Assembly (NCBI GenBank): GCA_902363555.1
Contig: CABJAM010000008.1
Span: 124,001-188,000, forward strand
Direction: 5' to 3'
DNA: 64,000 nucleotides
Origin: Lachnospiraceae bacterium
GTDB lineage: Bacteria; Bacillota; Clostridia; Lachnospirales; Lachnospiraceae
The notes beneath the pieces were generated by a model. It was not told the origin of the DNA, did no database searches, and worked only from the letters and a program-made list of their open reading frames with translations. A program made the translations under genes and the position numbers. Of this stretch, positions 62,655-64,000 are shown piece after piece. Every line of letters starts with the position of its first letter. Positions within the stretch are counted from its first letter, which is position 1.

Positions 62655-63056
62655 TTAACACACAATGGTCATTTTCCGTTCCTGATAAAAACCTGTGGCA
62701 AAAGGCAGGTACGGTACGTTAATATGCTGTGTCACTTTAACATTATGTAAACCTCGTTTCAGGCCGCCCGGCTTGCGTATATGAAGATATGCTTTATCGC
62801 CAAATTCCCAGCGAAGCTCGGGATGCTGCCCCAGCTCCTCCATCGTATAAAAGGTATCCCCATCCAGTGAAAAAGAAATATCCTTATTTGTAAATTCCTC
62901 TCCGTCCACAACAACCTCATAGCCCTCCAGCAGCGTTACCGGGATCCCCCGGTAATAGCTGATACGTATACGCACCTGAAAGCCCACCGGCACACTATCT
63001 TCAAATACATTTTTAAAACCCTGGTCGCAGACAATACTGTTACCAAATTCTGGCAT
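62655..63056 (-). CDS. C-glycoside deglycosidase beta subunit (DUF6379 family)
   Basis: A 133-residue beta-rich protein with the family pattern FKNVFEDSVPVGFQVRIRISYYRGIPVTLLEGYEVVVDGE and GLHNVKVTQHINVPYLP. DUF6379 proteins are the small beta subunits of C-glycoside deglycosidases such as DfgB and CarC. It lies 16 bp before the alpha-subunit gene and 18 bp after a sugar permease, all in one operon. The 3-oxidising partner (Gfo/Idh oxidoreductase) is not in the window. Confidence 0.85.
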   Translation of the reverse strand: MPEFGNSIVCDQGFKNVFEDSVPVGFQVRIRISYYRGIPVTLLEGYEVVVDGEEFTNKDISFSLDGDTFYTMEELGQHPELRWEFGDKAYLHIRKPGGLKRGLHNVKVTQHINVPYLPFATGFYQERKMTIVC

Positions 63057-63074
63057 GATTTATTCCTCCTTTAC

Positions 63075-63950
63075 TTAACCTTTCACAGCCCCAAGCGCAA
63101 TACCCTTGACAAAGTACTTCTGAAAAAACGGATATACCACCAGAATCGGCAGTATGGTCACAACCGCGATCGCCATACGTGTGGCCGTGGTCGGCAATGT
63201 GATCGATGAAGAATTTACCGTACTTCCCAGATTCGAGCTGGCCAGAAACTGTGCATCGGATATGATCCGGTTGAGCACATTCTGGATACTGAACAGCTTG
63301 GACTCCGTCAGATAGATCAGACCATTATACCAGTCATTCCAGTAAGCGATGCCGACAAACAGTCCAACAGTGGCGACAATGGGCACCGACAGGGGCATGA
63401 TGATTTTCCCAAAAATCTTTATTTCACTGGCTCCGTCAATATAGGCGGATTCGATAATGGCATCCGGTATATTGGATTTAAAGTAGGAGCGCATGATCAT
63501 CACATAAAAGCTGTTGACCAAAAGTCCGGGGATCAGCAGCGCCAGCAGCGTATTTTTCAAATGAAAATACCGGACATACATCAGGTAGGTGGGCACCAGC
63601 CCGCCGTTAAACAGCATTGTAAAAAACACGAAAAATGCAAACGCCTTGCCAAAGGGCAGATCCTTTCGGGATAGGGGGTACGCCAGCAGGGAAATGATCA
63701 GCACTCCCCCCACGGTTCCGATCAGTGTCACCAAAATGGTGATCCCATAAGCCCGAACGATGACAATGCCCTGCTGCCACAAGTAAGCGTAGGCCGCCAG
63801 ACTCCACTTTTCAGGAAAAAAGGAGTATCCGTTAGTCACCAGGGTCATCTCATCGGTCAGCGACGCGATAAACAAAAGAATAAACGGAACAACGCAGACA
63901 ATACATAAGATTGTCAAAATAATATTGGGTATGACCGCTCTTTTTTTCAT
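63075..63950 (-). CDS. Sugar ABC transporter permease (LplC/YtcP-like)
   Basis: A 291-residue CUT1 permease with six helices and the EAA loop ESAYIDGASEIKIFGKIIMPLS. Family cues include FFTMLFNGGLVPTYL and the C terminus PFFQKYFVKGIALGAVKG, typical of LplC-type permeases, which are common in glycoside utilisation clusters. It lies directly before the deglycosidase genes, so the operon likely imports the glycoside it degrades. Confidence 0.94.
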   Translation of the reverse strand: MKKRAVIPNIILTILCIVCVVPFILLFIASLTDEMTLVTNGYSFFPEKWSLAAYAYLWQQGIVIVRAYGITILVTLIGTVGGVLIISLLAYPLSRKDLPFGKAFAFFVFFTMLFNGGLVPTYLMYVRYFHLKNTLLALLIPGLLVNSFYVMIMRSYFKSNIPDAIIESAYIDGASEIKIFGKIIMPLSVPIVATVGLFVGIAYWNDWYNGLIYLTESKLFSIQNVLNRIISDAQFLASSNLGSTVNSSSITLPTTATRMAIAVVTILPILVVYPFFQKYFVKGIALGAVKG

Positions 63951-63964
63951 TCTTCCACTCCTTC

Positions 63965-64000
63965 CTAAAACAGTGCATTATCTTTATCAATCCTGCGCAC
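63965..64000 (-). CDS. C-terminal end of an upstream sugar permease (cut by window edge)
   Basis: The minus-strand frame ending at TAG (63965-63967) reads ...VRRIDKDNALF. An ending of this kind (basic, then a short polar stretch, then LF) is typical of LplB permeases, and gene order predicts the LplB partner of LplC here. Only 11 residues are visible. Confidence 0.6.
   Translation of the reverse strand: MRRIDKDNALF

Noticed and set aside
1..64000. tRNA or rRNA genes
   Set aside because: No cloverleaf-like T-loop (GGTTCRANNCC) or rRNA segment was recognised on reading; a tRNAscan run would settle it.

Overview
The window looks like a chromosomal stretch of an anaerobic gut Firmicute, most likely a Lachnospiraceae-type Clostridium. 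The evidence is the AGGAGG-type ribosome binding sites, a pyruvate formate-lyase operon behind a ZTP riboswitch, Rnf-like, Csp-like and CidA/LrgB-like proteins, YesM/YesN-type sugar regulators, many sugar ABC transporters, a GH95 enzyme and a C-glycoside deglycosidase pair. GC is close to one half by eye. Most genes lie on the minus strand. No tRNA, rRNA, CRISPR array or intact transposase gene was seen.

Layout (minus strand unless marked +). 0-13 kb: hflX (cut by the edge), a TPR membrane protein, an unusual RnfC-RnfD fusion, an S8 protease, an M23 murein hydrolase and a MacB-like exporter with a giant coiled coil. 13.5-15 kb: a plus-strand AAA/DUF4143 gene behind spaced GGATTCGTG repeats. 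15-18 kb: pflB-pflA behind a ZTP riboswitch. 18-25.5 kb: an Rpn-family nuclease, a cysteine desulfurase-like enzyme, an ABC exporter with its TetR repressor and tandem palindromic operators, and GH95. 25.7-34 kb: an ECF sigma/anti-sigma pair, a lipoprotein and a complete sugar ABC operon. 34-38.6 kb: YaiI-like, ArsC-like, two unrecognised genes and a flavoprotein. 38.7-43.4 kb (+): lrgAB-like genes, then a cobalamin riboswitch driving cbiMNQO. 43.8-53 kb: an esterase, a small membrane protein, the oppABCDF-like operon, and (+) a TmcAL-like gene. 53.6-61.4 kb: a ribose-type ABC transporter preceded by a degenerate ABC-ATPase paralogue and a two-component system. 61.6-64 kb: a C-glycoside deglycosidase alpha/beta pair with sugar permeases, cut by the right edge.

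The most unusual signal is non-coding. Three long imperfect palindromes (27474-27935, 43381-43798, 53224-53582; about 360-460 bp each) share a conserved core, have different but internally complementary outer arms, and show compensatory changes in two internal hairpins. Each starts 14-22 nt past the stop codon of a leftward gene. They look like one family of large structured elements, either RNA or cruciform DNA, which I cannot assign to a described class. A second, small palindromic repeat (about 29 bp, GTAAC...GTTAC) recurs at five intergenic sites.

Other points of interest are a sugar-transport cluster in which a catalytically dead ABC ATPase sits between a sensor kinase with almost no extracellular domain and the real transporter, an Rnf-like fusion that has lost its cofactor motifs, a TmcAL-like protein with a broken HIGH motif, and a G8 tract in the spacer of the opp promoter.
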